From assembly GCA_003133345.1 (NCBI GenBank), contig PKXB01000061.1, forward strand, positions 11,069-40,442: a stretch of DNA of 29,374 nt. The letters run 5' to 3'. Position numbers and translations under genes: made by a program. The DNA comes from Hyphomicrobiales bacterium (GTDB lineage: Bacteria > Pseudomonadota > Alphaproteobacteria > Rhizobiales > Xanthobacteraceae). The notes under the pieces were generated by a model. It had not been told where the DNA came from. It saw only the letters and a program-made list of their open reading frames with translations, and did not search any database. Shown here in pieces: positions 8,598 to 16,856 of the stretch (positions are counted from its first letter, which is position 1; the number at the start of each line of letters is the position of its first letter).

Positions 8598-11573
8598 ATG
8601 GCCGACAAAATGCTGATCGACGCGACCCATCCGGAGGAGACCCGGGTGGTCGTCCTGCGCGGCAACCGCGTCGAAGAATTCGACTTCGAGTCCGCTAACC
8701 GCAAGCAACTGCGCGGTAACATCTATCTCGCCAAGGTCACGCGCGTCGAACCGTCGCTGCAAGCGGCGTTCGTCGATTACGGCGGCAACCGCCACGGCTT
8801 CCTGGCGTTCTCCGAAATCCATCCCGACTACTATCAAATTCCGGTCGCCGACCGGCAGGCGCTGCTCGCCGAGGAAGAGCGCGACCACCGCGCCGCCGAC
8901 GCCGATGCCGATCACCGCGCCAACCGGCGTGGCGGGCGCAACCGTAACCGCCATCGCGGCGCCGAACGTCCGCGCGACGTGGTGCAGAGCGAACCTCTTC
9001 CCGGCGAGGGGCAGCCGCACGTAGAAGCGTTGCCGGGCGAAGCCGCTTTGGGCGGCCTCCCGCCGGAACAGCCGCCAGAGATCGAGCTGCCGGCGTCAAC
9101 GCCGGCCCCTGCTGATCTCGAAGCGCAAGCGGAGGCTCAAGACGAAGCGCGCGAGGCTTACGAAAGTCCGGTGGGCGATATCGAGACCGATACCGCGCCG
9201 GCCGCCGAAACTCACGCCGGCGAAGCCTCCGTCGATGCGGCGCCGATGCCGGAAGGCGGCGAAGACCATGGCGAGACCGGCGACCATCTCGCCGCCCCCG
9301 CCGAGCCGGCGCCGTCCGACGAGCCGGGCGCGCAGAGCGACCAGGGCAACGGCGAAGACCACCACGAAGATGAATCGGTGGAATCGGTCGGCGGAGCCGA
9401 CGCCATGGAGGAAGTGCAGGAGCGCATGCCGCGCTTCCGCCGCCAGTACAAGATTCAAGAGGTGATCAAGCGCCGCCAGGTCATGCTGGTGCAGGTGGTC
9501 AAGGAAGAGCGCGGCACCAAGGGTGCGGCTCTCACCACCTATCTCTCGCTCGCCGGCCGCTATTCGGTGCTGATGCCGAACACCGCGCGCGGCGGCGGCA
9601 TTTCCCGCAAGATCACCAGCGGCGAGGACCGCAGCCGTCTCAAGGAAATCGCCTCGGATCTGGAAGTGCCGCCCGGCATGGGCGTGATCCTGCGCACCGC
9701 CGGCGCCAGCCGTACCAAGACCGAAGTCAAACGCGATTTCGAATACCTGCTCCGGCTATGGGAGACGGTGCGCGATCTCACGCTGAAATCGATGGCGCCG
9801 AAACTGGTCTACGAGGAAGGCTCGCTCACCAAGCGCTCGATCCGCGATCTCTACACCAAGGATATCGACGAGATCGTCGTCTCCGGCGACGAGGGCTACA
9901 AGGAAGCGCGCGAGTTCATGCGCATGCTGATGCCGAGCCATGCCAAGAATGTGAAACTCTACAAGGACACGCAGCCGCTGTTCACGCGCTGGGGCATCGA
10001 GAGCCAGCTCGACGCCATGTTCTCGCCCACCGTGCAGCTGCGCTCCGGCGGCTATATCGTGATCAACCAGGCGGAAGCGCTGGTCGCCATCGACGTCAAC
10101 TCCGGCAGAGCGACGCGCGAGCACCACATCGAGGACACCGCGCTCAAGACCAATTGCGAGGCGGCGGATGAAGTCGCGCGGCAATTGCGGTTGCGCGACC
10201 TCGCCGGCCTCATCGTCATCGACTTCATCGACATGGACGAGGGCCGCAACAACCGCACGGTCGAGCGGCGCATGAAGGATGCACTCAAGCACGACCGCGC
10301 CCGCATCCAGGTCGGCCGCATCTCGCATTTCGGCCTCTTGGAAATGTCGCGCCAGCGCATCCGCACCTCGGTGCTGGAGAGCTCGACCGAGAAATGCCCG
10401 GTCTGCGGCGGCTCCGGCCATGTGCGTTCGGTGTCGTCGGTATCGCTGCAATTGCTGCGCGCCATCGAAGAAACGCTGATCAAGGGCGCCACGCATAATC
10501 TGATCGTGCGCACGCGCTCGGAAGTCGCGCTTTATGTGCTCAACCACAAGCGCGCGCATCTGCGCGATCTGGAGCAGCGCTTCCACATCACCATCACCAT
10601 TTCCGCCGACGCCACGGTGAACGCCCAGGTATCCTACATCGTCGATCGCGGCGAGCAGGTGCACACGGTGGAAGCCGCCAAGATTCTGGCGGCGGCGGCG
10701 CAGCCGCCAGTGACCTCGGCGGTCGAGGCGGATGAAGACGTGCTCGACGCCGCGGCCGGTGCCGAGGCGGATGTCGAGGCCGAGGCCGCTGCCGAGGCTG
10801 AGAGTGAGAGCGAAATCGTCGAAGAAGTCGAGGCGCCGGATCTCGCGCAAGCCGACACCGGCGGCGAAGCGCCGCGCGGCGACGGCGAGCGCGAAGGCGG
10901 CCGTAGGCGGCGCCGGCGTGGACGCGGCCGCGGCGGCGAGCCGCGTGAACCGCGCGACGGCGCCCCGCAATTCACCCGCGACACGGTGCCCGAGCATGCC
11001 ATCGCGCACGAGGATCACGACGCCGGCTCGCCCGCGGAAGCCGGTCTCGACGAGCAGCAGCCGCGTCAGGGCGGTGTTCCGGTGGGAGCCGAAGGCGAAG
11101 TCCGCCGTCGGCGCCGGCGCGGCCGCCGCGGCGGACGCCGCAACCGGCAAGGCCGCAACGGCGGCGAAGCGCCTTTCCAGACTGAGCATGGCGGCCCGCA
11201 GCCGGAACAGCACGTGGGCGCGGATTTCCCGCCGATCAGCGACGAGGACGCCTCCGCCGTCTCGCCTCCATTCGATGAGCCTGCGACGGAACGCCCGATC
11301 ATTGACCGACCGTACAATCAGCCGCCGGTTTCCCCGCCCGAGCCCCAGCCGGCTGCGCCGCCGCAAGCCGCCGCACCGGCGCAAGCCGAGTCGGAGCCGC
11401 CGCGCCGGCGCTCGACCATCCGCGAACCGGCGCCGATCGGCATTGCTGGCGCCCCGCCGCCGCCGGCCCCGACAATTCCGCCGCCAACCCCGGTGATCTC
11501 CTCGACGGCGAGCGACGATGCCGGCCAACCCAAGCGCGGCTGGTGGGGCAAGCGCCTGTTGGGCGACAAGTAA
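8598..11573 (+). CDS. rne: Ribonuclease E
   Basis: This 991-aa endoribonuclease starts mRNA decay and processes rRNA and tRNA precursors; it also scaffolds the degradosome. Domains in order: S1 RNA-binding domain starting near residue 36 and split by a ~185-residue acidic, Pro/Glu-rich insertion (about 92-278); the 5'-sensor/RNase H-like region; the DNase I-like catalytic site with D499 and D542, whose 43-residue spacing equals D303/D346 of E. coli; and the Zn-link Cys pair C600-x-x-C603 in a CPVCGGSG motif. The C-terminal third (about 700-991) is low-complexity: acidic Ala/Glu runs, two Arg-rich patches (around 10905-10940 and 11105-11150) likely to bind RNA, then a Pro/Ala-rich stretch and a WWGKRLLG-like tail. 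The split S1 domain is the usual alphaproteobacterial form. The start is fixed by the conserved MADKMLIDATHPEE sequence; the SD is weak. Confidence 0.97.
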   Translation: MADKMLIDATHPEETRVVVLRGNRVEEFDFESANRKQLRGNIYLAKVTRVEPSLQAAFVDYGGNRHGFLAFSEIHPDYYQIPVADRQALLAEEERDHRAADADADHRANRRGGRNRNRHRGAERPRDVVQSEPLPGEGQPHVEALPGEAALGGLPPEQPPEIELPASTPAPADLEAQAEAQDEAREAYESPVGDIETDTAPAAETHAGEASVDAAPMPEGGEDHGETGDHLAAPAEPAPSDEPGAQSDQGNGEDHHEDESVESVGGADAMEEVQERMPRFRRQYKIQEVIKRRQVMLVQVVKEERGTKGAALTTYLSLAGRYSVLMPNTARGGGISRKITSGEDRSRLKEIASDLEVPPGMGVILRTAGASRTKTEVKRDFEYLLRLWETVRDLTLKSMAPKLVYEEGSLTKRSIRDLYTKDIDEIVVSGDEGYKEAREFMRMLMPSHAKNVKLYKDTQPLFTRWGIESQLDAMFSPTVQLRSGGYIVINQAEALVAIDVNSGRATREHHIEDTALKTNCEAADEVARQLRLRDLAGLIVIDFIDMDEGRNNRTVERRMKDALKHDRARIQVGRISHFGLLEMSRQRIRTSVLESSTEKCPVCGGSGHVRSVSSVSLQLLRAIEETLIKGATHNLIVRTRSEVALYVLNHKRAHLRDLEQRFHITITISADATVNAQVSYIVDRGEQVHTVEAAKILAAAAQPPVTSAVEADEDVLDAAAGAEADVEAEAAAEAESESEIVEEVEAPDLAQADTGGEAPRGDGEREGGRRRRRRGRGRGGEPREPRDGAPQFTRDTVPEHAIAHEDHDAGSPAEAGLDEQQPRQGGVPVGAEGEVRRRRRRGRRGGRRNRQGRNGGEAPFQTEHGGPQPEQHVGADFPPISDEDASAVSPPFDEPATERPIIDRPYNQPPVSPPEPQPAAPPQAAAPAQAESEPPRRRSTIREPAPIGIAGAPPPPAPTIPPPTPVISSTASDDAGQPKRGWWGKRLLGDK

Positions 11574-11583
11574 AGTCAGGCAC

Positions 11584-11632
11584 GCGCATAATCCCGAAAA
11601 GTGGGAACCGGTTTTCGGACAAGATCATGCGC
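11584..11632. repeat. RIME-like intergenic palindromic repeat of Rhizobiales
   Basis: The segment is an imperfect inverted repeat: the left arm contains GCGCAT, ATC and CCGAAAA, and the right arm TTTTCGG, GAT and ATGCGC, around a GTGGGAACCGG centre. From memory, very similar sequences are scattered between genes in many Rhizobiales genomes (RIME-type mosaic elements); I cannot search for copies here. It fills the gap between rne and the next gene and ends 9 bases before that gene's ATG. Confidence 0.75.
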
Positions 11633-11640
11633 AATTTAAA

Positions 11641-13698
11641 ATGAAGTCGGCCTGGGTCGAGCGCGATGCTAAAGAAGCGGTCGATCGCTATGGCAAAGCC
11701 GGCGTCGCCGCTGATCTAGCACTGCGGATTTATTCCACTCGCCTGCTCGGCCGCGACCCCAGATTGGTGTTGCATGGCGGCGGCAACAGCTCGCTGAAGA
11801 CCAAAGCGCGCGACCTCGCCGGCGAGGAGGTCGCGGTGCTGCGCGTCAAGGGCTCCGGCGCCGACATGGGTGCGATCGAGCCCGCCGGCTTCCCCGCCGT
11901 GCGGCTCGAGCCGCTGCGCGCCTTGCGCGCGCGCAAAAAGCTTTCCGACGACGAGATGGCGCGAGTGCCGCGCGCCTATTTGATCGATCCGCAGGCGCCC
12001 TCGCCTTCTGTCGAGATGCTGCTGCACGCATTCATGCCGGCGAAATACATCGATCACACCCACGCCACCGCGGTGCTCAGCCTGATCGACCAGCCGAACG
12101 CGGCCGCGCTGTGCGTTCAAGTGTTCAGCGGCCGGCTCGGCTTCGTGCCTTACATCATGCCAGGCTTCGGGCTCGCCAAAAAAGCCGCCGAGGTGTTCGA
12201 AAAGAATCCGAAGGTGGAAGGGCTGATCCTCGACAAGCACGGCATCTTCACCTTCGGCGCCGACGCGCGCGAGGCCTACGAGCGCATGATCGCGTTCGTC
12301 ACGCGTGCGGAAAACCGTCTCAAGAAGAACCGCAAGGCGGTGTTTGCGGGCACGAAACTGCCGCAACAGATCGCGCCCGCGATCGAGGTCGCGCCGATCC
12401 TGCGCGGCGCCTGCACGTTGCTCGATGCCGGCGGCGAAGGCGCGCACCAGCGCCCGATCCTGGAATTCCGCGCCAGCGATGCGATTTTGAATTTCGTCAA
12501 CGGCAAGGATGTGGCGCGCTATGCTTGCGCCGGCGTCGTCACGCCCGATCATGTGATCCGCAGCAAGCCCTGGCCACTGATCGTGCCGGCGCCGCAGGTA
12601 GGCAAGCTCGACGCATTCAAAAGCGCCGCGCTTAAGGCCGCGCAGAAATTCATCGACGACTACAAGGCTTATTTCGCCCGCCACAAGGCGCGCACCAAAG
12701 GCGCCGTCATGCACGATGCGGCACCGCGCGTCGTGCTGGTGCCGGGCGTGGGGCTGTTCGGGCTGGGAGCGAGCAAGCGCGACGCCATCATCGCCGCCGA
12801 CATCGCGCAAGCCGCGGTTGCAGGCATCACCGATGCGGAGGCGATCGGGCGTTTCACCTCGATTTCGCAGGCCGACATGTTCGACTGCGAATATTGGCCG
12901 CTGGAATTGGCCAAGCTGGGCGCGCGCCAGGTTTTGCCGCTCGCCGGCCAGGTGGCGGTGATCACCGGCGCCGGCGGCGCCATCGGCGCGGCCACCGCCA
13001 GCGCATTCGCGGCTGCGGGCGCGGAAGTGGCGCTGCTCGATGTCGATGCGAAGGCCGCGCGGGAAAAAGCCAAGACGATCGGCGGCAATGCCATCGCGCT
13101 AAAATGCGACGTGACCGATGCCGCCTCGGTGCGCGATGCGTTCGCCCGGGTCGTGGCCACATTCGGCGGCGTCGATATCGCGATTTCCAATGCCGGCGCC
13201 GCCTGGCAAGGCCGCATCGGTGAGGTCGACGAGGCGGTGCTGCGCAAGAGCTTCGAGCTGAATTTCTTCGCCCATCAAAAAGTCGCGCAGGCTGCGGTAA
13301 AGATCATGCTGGCGCAGGGCACCGGCGGCTGTCTGTTGTTCAACGTGTCGAAACAGGCAGTGAACCCCGGCGTCAATTTCGGGCCCTATGGTCTGCCCAA
13401 GGCGGCGACATTATTCCTGGTCCGCCAATACGCGCTCGATTACGGCGCCGACGGCATCCGCGCCAATGCGGTGAACGCCGACCGCATCCGCTCCGGCCTG
13501 TTGACCTCCGATTTCATCAGGCAACGCGCCAAGGCGCGCGGGGTAAGCGAGAATGACTATATGACCGGCAATCTGTTGGGCCGCGAGGTCACCGCGCAGG
13601 ACGTGGCGCAGGCCTTCTTGGCGCAGGCGCTGGCGCTCAAGACCACCGCCGACGTCACCACCGTGGACGGCGGGAATATTGCAGCGGCGCTGCGATAA
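11641..13698 (+). CDS. Bifunctional class II aldolase / short-chain dehydrogenase (RhaD-SDR type)
   Basis: This 685-aa fusion has an N-terminal class II aldolase/adducin domain (about 20-400) and a C-terminal SDR domain (about 435-685). The aldolase part shows the HGGGNSS phosphate-binding segment (His 45), HTH metal ligands (H139, H141) and a later DKHG. The SDR part shows the NAD(P)-binding TGAGGAIG (442-449), catalytic S570, Y583 and K587 in YGLPK. Known relatives oxidise L-lactaldehyde and cleave rhamnulose-1-phosphate, but the family is broad and no rhamnose transport, isomerase or kinase genes are nearby, so the substrate is open. The ATG at 11641 is chosen because conserved-looking sequence begins there; an open frame continues upstream into rne but is not plausible. 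No Shine-Dalgarno sequence is visible, because the RIME-like palindrome occupies that position. Confidence 0.88.
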   Translation: MKSAWVERDAKEAVDRYGKAGVAADLALRIYSTRLLGRDPRLVLHGGGNSSLKTKARDLAGEEVAVLRVKGSGADMGAIEPAGFPAVRLEPLRALRARKKLSDDEMARVPRAYLIDPQAPSPSVEMLLHAFMPAKYIDHTHATAVLSLIDQPNAAALCVQVFSGRLGFVPYIMPGFGLAKKAAEVFEKNPKVEGLILDKHGIFTFGADAREAYERMIAFVTRAENRLKKNRKAVFAGTKLPQQIAPAIEVAPILRGACTLLDAGGEGAHQRPILEFRASDAILNFVNGKDVARYACAGVVTPDHVIRSKPWPLIVPAPQVGKLDAFKSAALKAAQKFIDDYKAYFARHKARTKGAVMHDAAPRVVLVPGVGLFGLGASKRDAIIAADIAQAAVAGITDAEAIGRFTSISQADMFDCEYWPLELAKLGARQVLPLAGQVAVITGAGGAIGAATASAFAAAGAEVALLDVDAKAAREKAKTIGGNAIALKCDVTDAASVRDAFARVVATFGGVDIAISNAGAAWQGRIGEVDEAVLRKSFELNFFAHQKVAQAAVKIMLAQGTGGCLLFNVSKQAVNPGVNFGPYGLPKAATLFLVRQYALDYGADGIRANAVNADRIRSGLLTSDFIRQRAKARGVSENDYMTGNLLGREVTAQDVAQAFLAQALALKTTADVTTVDGGNIAAALR

Positions 13699-13743
13699 AA
13701 TGCTATCGTCACTCCGGATCGAGACCTCAAAGGAGCTATGACC

Positions 13744-14016
13744 ATGCTGCGCATCCTAGCCATCATTGGCCTGCTGCCTCTTCTGCTGCTGGCGAGCCCG
13801 GCCTCCGCGGCCACCAAGGAGCAGAAGATGGAAACCTGCAAATTCGGCGCCGATGATCAGAAGCTCGAAGGCGCCAAGCGCAAGGCCTTCATCGCCAACT
13901 GCATGTCCAACCGGAACGACAAGCGCGGCCCGGCCGTGGCCGCCAAGAAGCCAGCGGCGAAGAAGCCCATGGCCGGCCCGCCCCCGGATGCGGCGCCTGC
14001 GGCCCCGAAGCAGTGA
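13744..14016 (+). CDS. PsiF-repeat family small secreted protein
   Basis: This 90-aa protein has a signal peptide (hydrophobic core, ASAA cleavage region near residue 22) and one PsiF-type repeat with the C-x(20)-C spacing: CKFGADDQKLEG, then KAFIANCM. The C-terminal part is Lys/Ala/Pro-rich. PsiF of E. coli is phosphate-starvation induced; its molecular function is unknown. AGGAG at 13731-13735 lies 8 bases before the ATG at 13744 but only 2 bases before an earlier in-frame ATG at 13738, so 13744 is the better start. It sits between two aldolase genes and could be co-transcribed with them. Confidence 0.85.
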   Translation: MLRILAIIGLLPLLLLASPASAATKEQKMETCKFGADDQKLEGAKRKAFIANCMSNRNDKRGPAVAAKKPAAKKPMAGPPPDAAPAAPKQ

Positions 14017-14057
14017 GCGCAGGCCACTTTTCCCATCGAGCGCGACGGGCTTAACCC

Positions 14058-14936
14058 ATGCCGGAAGCCGATAAAGCAGGCGAACGCTATCAGGGCGACC
14101 GCCCACAAGCCGCGCCGGGATTTTTCCTGAAAGGCTCGCACCAGCTCGACTGGGGCATGAAGAACCGGCTCGCCCGCGTGTTCAATCCGGCATCCGGGCG
14201 CACGGTGATGCTCGCCGTCGACCACGGCTATTTCCAGGGGCCTACGTCGGGCTTGGAGCGCATCGACCTCTCGATCGTACCGCTGCTGCCGCAATGCGAC
14301 GCGCTGTTCTGCACGCGCGGCATTTTGCGTTCGCTCATCCCAGCTGACACGCAGAAGCCGATGGTACTGCGCGCCAGCGGCGGACCCAGCATCCTGCGCG
14401 AAGAATTATCAGATGAGCAGATCGCCATGGACATGGACGACGCGGTGCGCCTCAACGCCGCCGGCGTCGGCATCCAGGTGTTCATCGGCGGCGAGCACGA
14501 GACGCGCTCGGTGCACAACATGACCCGGCTGGTGGACGCCGGCTTACGCTGCGGCATGCCGGTGATGGGCGTCACCGCGGTCGGCAAGGCCATGACGCGC
14601 GACGCGCAATATTTTCGCCTCGCCTGCCGCATCATCGCCGAGCTCGGCGCGCAATACGTCAAGACTTATTACGTCGACGACGGCTTCGAGACCGTCACCG
14701 CCTCCTGCCCGGTGCCGATCGTGATGGCCGGCGGCAAGAAGCTGCCCGAGCTCGACGCGCTCACAATGGCCTACAATGCGGTGAGCCAGGGCGCCGCCGG
14801 CGTCGACATGGGCCGCAATATTTTCCAATCCGAAGCGCCGAAGGCGATGATCGCGGCGGTCGGCGCGGTGGTGCACAACAACACCAAGCCGAAAGAGGCG
14901 CTGGAGATTTACAAGTCGCTCAAGGCCAAGGGCTGA
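14058..14936 (+). CDS. lsrF: LsrF-type class I aldolase/thiolase (DeoC/FbaB family)
   Basis: The 292-aa protein closely resembles E. coli LsrF over its length: DWGM near the start, [37 protein letters not shown], [22 protein letters not shown] and [11 protein letters not shown]. The Schiff-base lysine is K202 in the VKTYY motif (LsrF K203). LsrF ends the AI-2 processing route by moving an acetyl group from 3-hydroxy-5-phosphonooxypentane-2,4-dione to CoA. No lsrK, lsrR, lsrG or Lsr transporter gene is in the window, so an AI-2 role is unproven and a general sugar-phosphate aldolase role is equally possible. The gene follows the PsiF-repeat gene by 41 bases and the aldolase/SDR gene upstream, all on one strand. 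Confidence 0.87.
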   Translation: MPEADKAGERYQGDRPQAAPGFFLKGSHQLDWGMKNRLARVFNPASGRTVMLAVDHGYFQGPTSGLERIDLSIVPLLPQCDALFCTRGILRSLIPADTQKPMVLRASGGPSILREELSDEQIAMDMDDAVRLNAAGVGIQVFIGGEHETRSVHNMTRLVDAGLRCGMPVMGVTAVGKAMTRDAQYFRLACRIIAELGAQYVKTYYVDDGFETVTASCPVPIVMAGGKKLPELDALTMAYNAVSQGAAGVDMGRNIFQSEAPKAMIAAVGAVVHNNTKPKEALEIYKSLKAKG

Positions 14937-15032
14937 GCGGCGTTGCGGACTTGACTCCGCTCCGGCCGCTTGTGACACCCCCGCCGCGGCGTGTGGCAAT
15001 CATACCGGCGAAAACGGAGTACTGGGGTAGTC

Positions 15033-16061
15033 ATGATCAGAGTTTTATTGGCGGCGGTGTGCCTGGTGCTCTTTGCCGCAACCCTGCAGGCCGGCGGCCT
15101 CGACGATCTCAAGGCGGCGAATGCAGCGGCGGAACAGGGCAAAGCCGACGACGCCATCCGCCTGTTCACCCAGGCGCTCGCGGCCAGCGATCTTTCGCCC
15201 GCCGATCAGTTCGCCGCCCGCAAGGGCCGCGGCAACGAATACACCGGCAAAAGCCTGATCGCCGACGCCTTCGAGCGGCTCGACCAGGCGCGCGGCCTGC
15301 GTGCCGACGCCATCGCCGATTTCACCGCCGCGCTCGACAGCAAGACCGACGACGCCAGCGTCTACATCGCGCGCGCACAAGTCTACGACTTGAACGGTCA
15401 ATACGATTCCGCGATTACCGATTTCGATGCGGCGCTCAAGCTAAACAACTCGCCGGTTACGCTGGTTCAGCGCGCCGGCAGCCAGAGCGCCAAGGGCGAC
15501 TACGATCCCGCGGTCGCCGACTACACCGCCGCGCTCGCCATCATCACCAAAGATGCCAAGGATCCCAAGGATGGCGACCTCAATACCTCGGATATCTATA
15601 GCCAACGCGGCTACGTGCAATTTATCGCCGCACGCTATGCAGCCGCCGCCGCCGATTTCGATAAGGCGCTGACGCTTGGGTCGGCCGCGCGCAGCGGCGA
15701 CGTGCTGTGGCTTCCCTACCAGGCGGCATGGTTGCACATCGCCCGCGCCAGAGCCGGCGAAAACGACGCCGAGGAACTCGCGCGCAACGCCGGTAAAATC
15801 GACCTCAAGCAATGGCCCGGCACGCTGATCGCGTTCTTTCTCGGCCAGGCCAAGGCCGATCAACTATCGCCGCCCTCGAGCCACGGCGCCATGGGGCGCG
15901 GGCGCGAGTGCAATCTGTCGTTTTTTTCCGGCGAGCAGGCGCTCGTCAAAAATGACGGCGCGGAGGCGGCGCGGCTGTTCGTGCGCGCACGCGCGGTGTG
16001 CAACATCCACACCGTGCACTACCTCGCAGCCGGGGTGGAATTGAAGCGACTGGGGAAATGA
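15033..16061 (+). CDS. Secreted tetratricopeptide-repeat protein
   Basis: The protein of 342 aa begins at the ATG at 15033, which has GGGG (15024-15027) upstream and opens directly into a signal peptide (MIRVLLAAVCLVLFAATLQAG). An earlier ATG at 14991 would add 14 basic residues and hide the signal peptide. At least four TPR-like units follow, for example ADAIADFTAALDSK, DSAITDFDAALKL, DPAVADYTAALAI and AAAAADFDKALTL. TPR proteins are protein-binding scaffolds; partners here are unknown. The C-terminal 80 residues contain two Cys and no recognised domain. It is probably periplasmic. Confidence 0.85.
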   Translation: MIRVLLAAVCLVLFAATLQAGGLDDLKAANAAAEQGKADDAIRLFTQALAASDLSPADQFAARKGRGNEYTGKSLIADAFERLDQARGLRADAIADFTAALDSKTDDASVYIARAQVYDLNGQYDSAITDFDAALKLNNSPVTLVQRAGSQSAKGDYDPAVADYTAALAIITKDAKDPKDGDLNTSDIYSQRGYVQFIAARYAAAAADFDKALTLGSAARSGDVLWLPYQAAWLHIARARAGENDAEELARNAGKIDLKQWPGTLIAFFLGQAKADQLSPPSSHGAMGRGRECNLSFFSGEQALVKNDGAEAARLFVRARAVCNIHTVHYLAAGVELKRLGK

Positions 16062-16143
16062 GAATGGATGCCGGCTGCGGCATCGCATGCCGCGGCGGCG
16101 ACCTTGCGACGATTTCGCGTTTCGAGGATCAATAGCTCAGCCG

Positions 16144-16416
16144 ATGACCGCGCATATCAAACTGCAAAGTTCCTACGGCGATTTTGATCCCGCTTTCGTC
16201 AAGCAATTGCCGGCCCTGGAGAAGGCGATGATCGATCAGGGCTTGGACCCTTCGGCCTTCGTCATCGCCAAGAACCTGGCGCAACAGCCGCGTTTGCCGA
16301 TTGCCTTTCGCCCGGACGGCAACCCGCTCGAATACACGGTGTTTGTGAAAGGCCGCTCGTTCACCGTCACGCAATCCGACGACCTGAGCTTCCTGACTTA
16401 TTTCTACCGGCTTTGA
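16144..16416 (+). CDS. Small protein of unknown function
   Basis: A 90-aa soluble protein starting MTAHIKLQSSYGDFD, with no signal peptide or membrane segment. I do not recognise the family. Codon use and GC bias fit coding, and the sequence has a compact alpha/beta look (FVIAKNLAQQP, YTVFVKGRSFTV). It follows the TPR gene on the same strand. The TGA stop at 16414-16416 is followed in the same frame by 39 more codons with coding-like composition (see 16417-16536). Confidence 0.6.
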   Translation: MTAHIKLQSSYGDFDPAFVKQLPALEKAMIDQGLDPSAFVIAKNLAQQPRLPIAFRPDGNPLEYTVFVKGRSFTVTQSDDLSFLTYFYRL

Positions 16417-16536
16417 GTCCCTGCACTTGAGAAAAAAGATGCTCCGCATTCCGTGGCGCACGCATTGCATTCGGAAGAGAAAAAACTGGAAGCGCTAATT
16501 GGCCGGCTGGAACGCTGGCTCGATAAGCCGATTTAA
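16417..16536 (+). other. In-frame coding-like extension or tiny gene after a TGA
   Basis: In the same frame as the preceding gene, 39 codons run from the TGA to a TAA at 16534-16536. They encode a charged, helical stretch (HSEEKKLEALIGRLERWLDK) with leucine-zipper-like spacing. A GTG at 16453 could start a 27-aa peptide. It may be the former C-terminus of the 16144 gene cut off by a nonsense change, a small independent peptide, or chance. Confidence 0.3.
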
Positions 16537-16568
16537 GCGAAACTATCGGCGCTGGGAAATGGCGCACC

Positions 16569-16856
16569 ATGCTGACACTGCCCCCCTTGGAATTGGCCGG
16601 ACGGCTCGCTCTCGCGGTCGGCCTGGCCGTATTCATGGGGCTTGCGTTCGAGGAGACCTATAAGACCGAGGAGCGGTCGAGCCCGGGCGGCATCCGCACC
16701 TTTCCGATGCTCGCCATGTGCGGCGCCACGCTCTATCTGATCGAGCCGGCGCACGCGATCGCCTTTGTCGCCGGCCTGGTGGCGCTGGGCGCCTGGCTGC
16801 ACGCCTATCTGCGCGCCGCGCCGCGCCGCCCGCGCGCGAAGCGCCCACGTTCATGA
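16569..16856 (+). CDS. MgtC/SapB-family N-terminal part of a split membrane protein
   Basis: 95 aa with an MgtC/SapB-like membrane domain: LAVGLAVFMGLAFEETYK, then the family's GGIRTFPMLAMCGA loop and two more hydrophobic segments. The frame ends in an Arg/Pro-rich run translated from GC-repeat DNA, and the TGA overlaps the ATG of the next frame (ATGA at 16853-16856). In related proteins this domain continues directly into DUF4010, as one chain of about 420 aa. This piece and the next together span 425 codons. It is therefore probably one gene broken by a 1-base deletion or sequencing error around 16808-16852, although translational coupling of two genes is possible. Confidence 0.75.
   Translation: MLTLPPLELAGRLALAVGLAVFMGLAFEETYKTEERSSPGGIRTFPMLAMCGATLYLIEPAHAIAFVAGLVALGAWLHAYLRAAPRRPRAKRPRS

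Noticed and set aside
9756..11528. Long minus-strand open frame (590 codons) opposite rne
   Set aside because: Pure shadow of the GC-rich, Arg/Ala-rich rne frame; no domain, no RBS, and RNase E motifs on the plus strand are unambiguous.
14058..14936. A quorum-sensing (AI-2) operon around lsrF
   Set aside because: No kinase, regulator, transporter or LsrG gene in the window; only LsrF is present.
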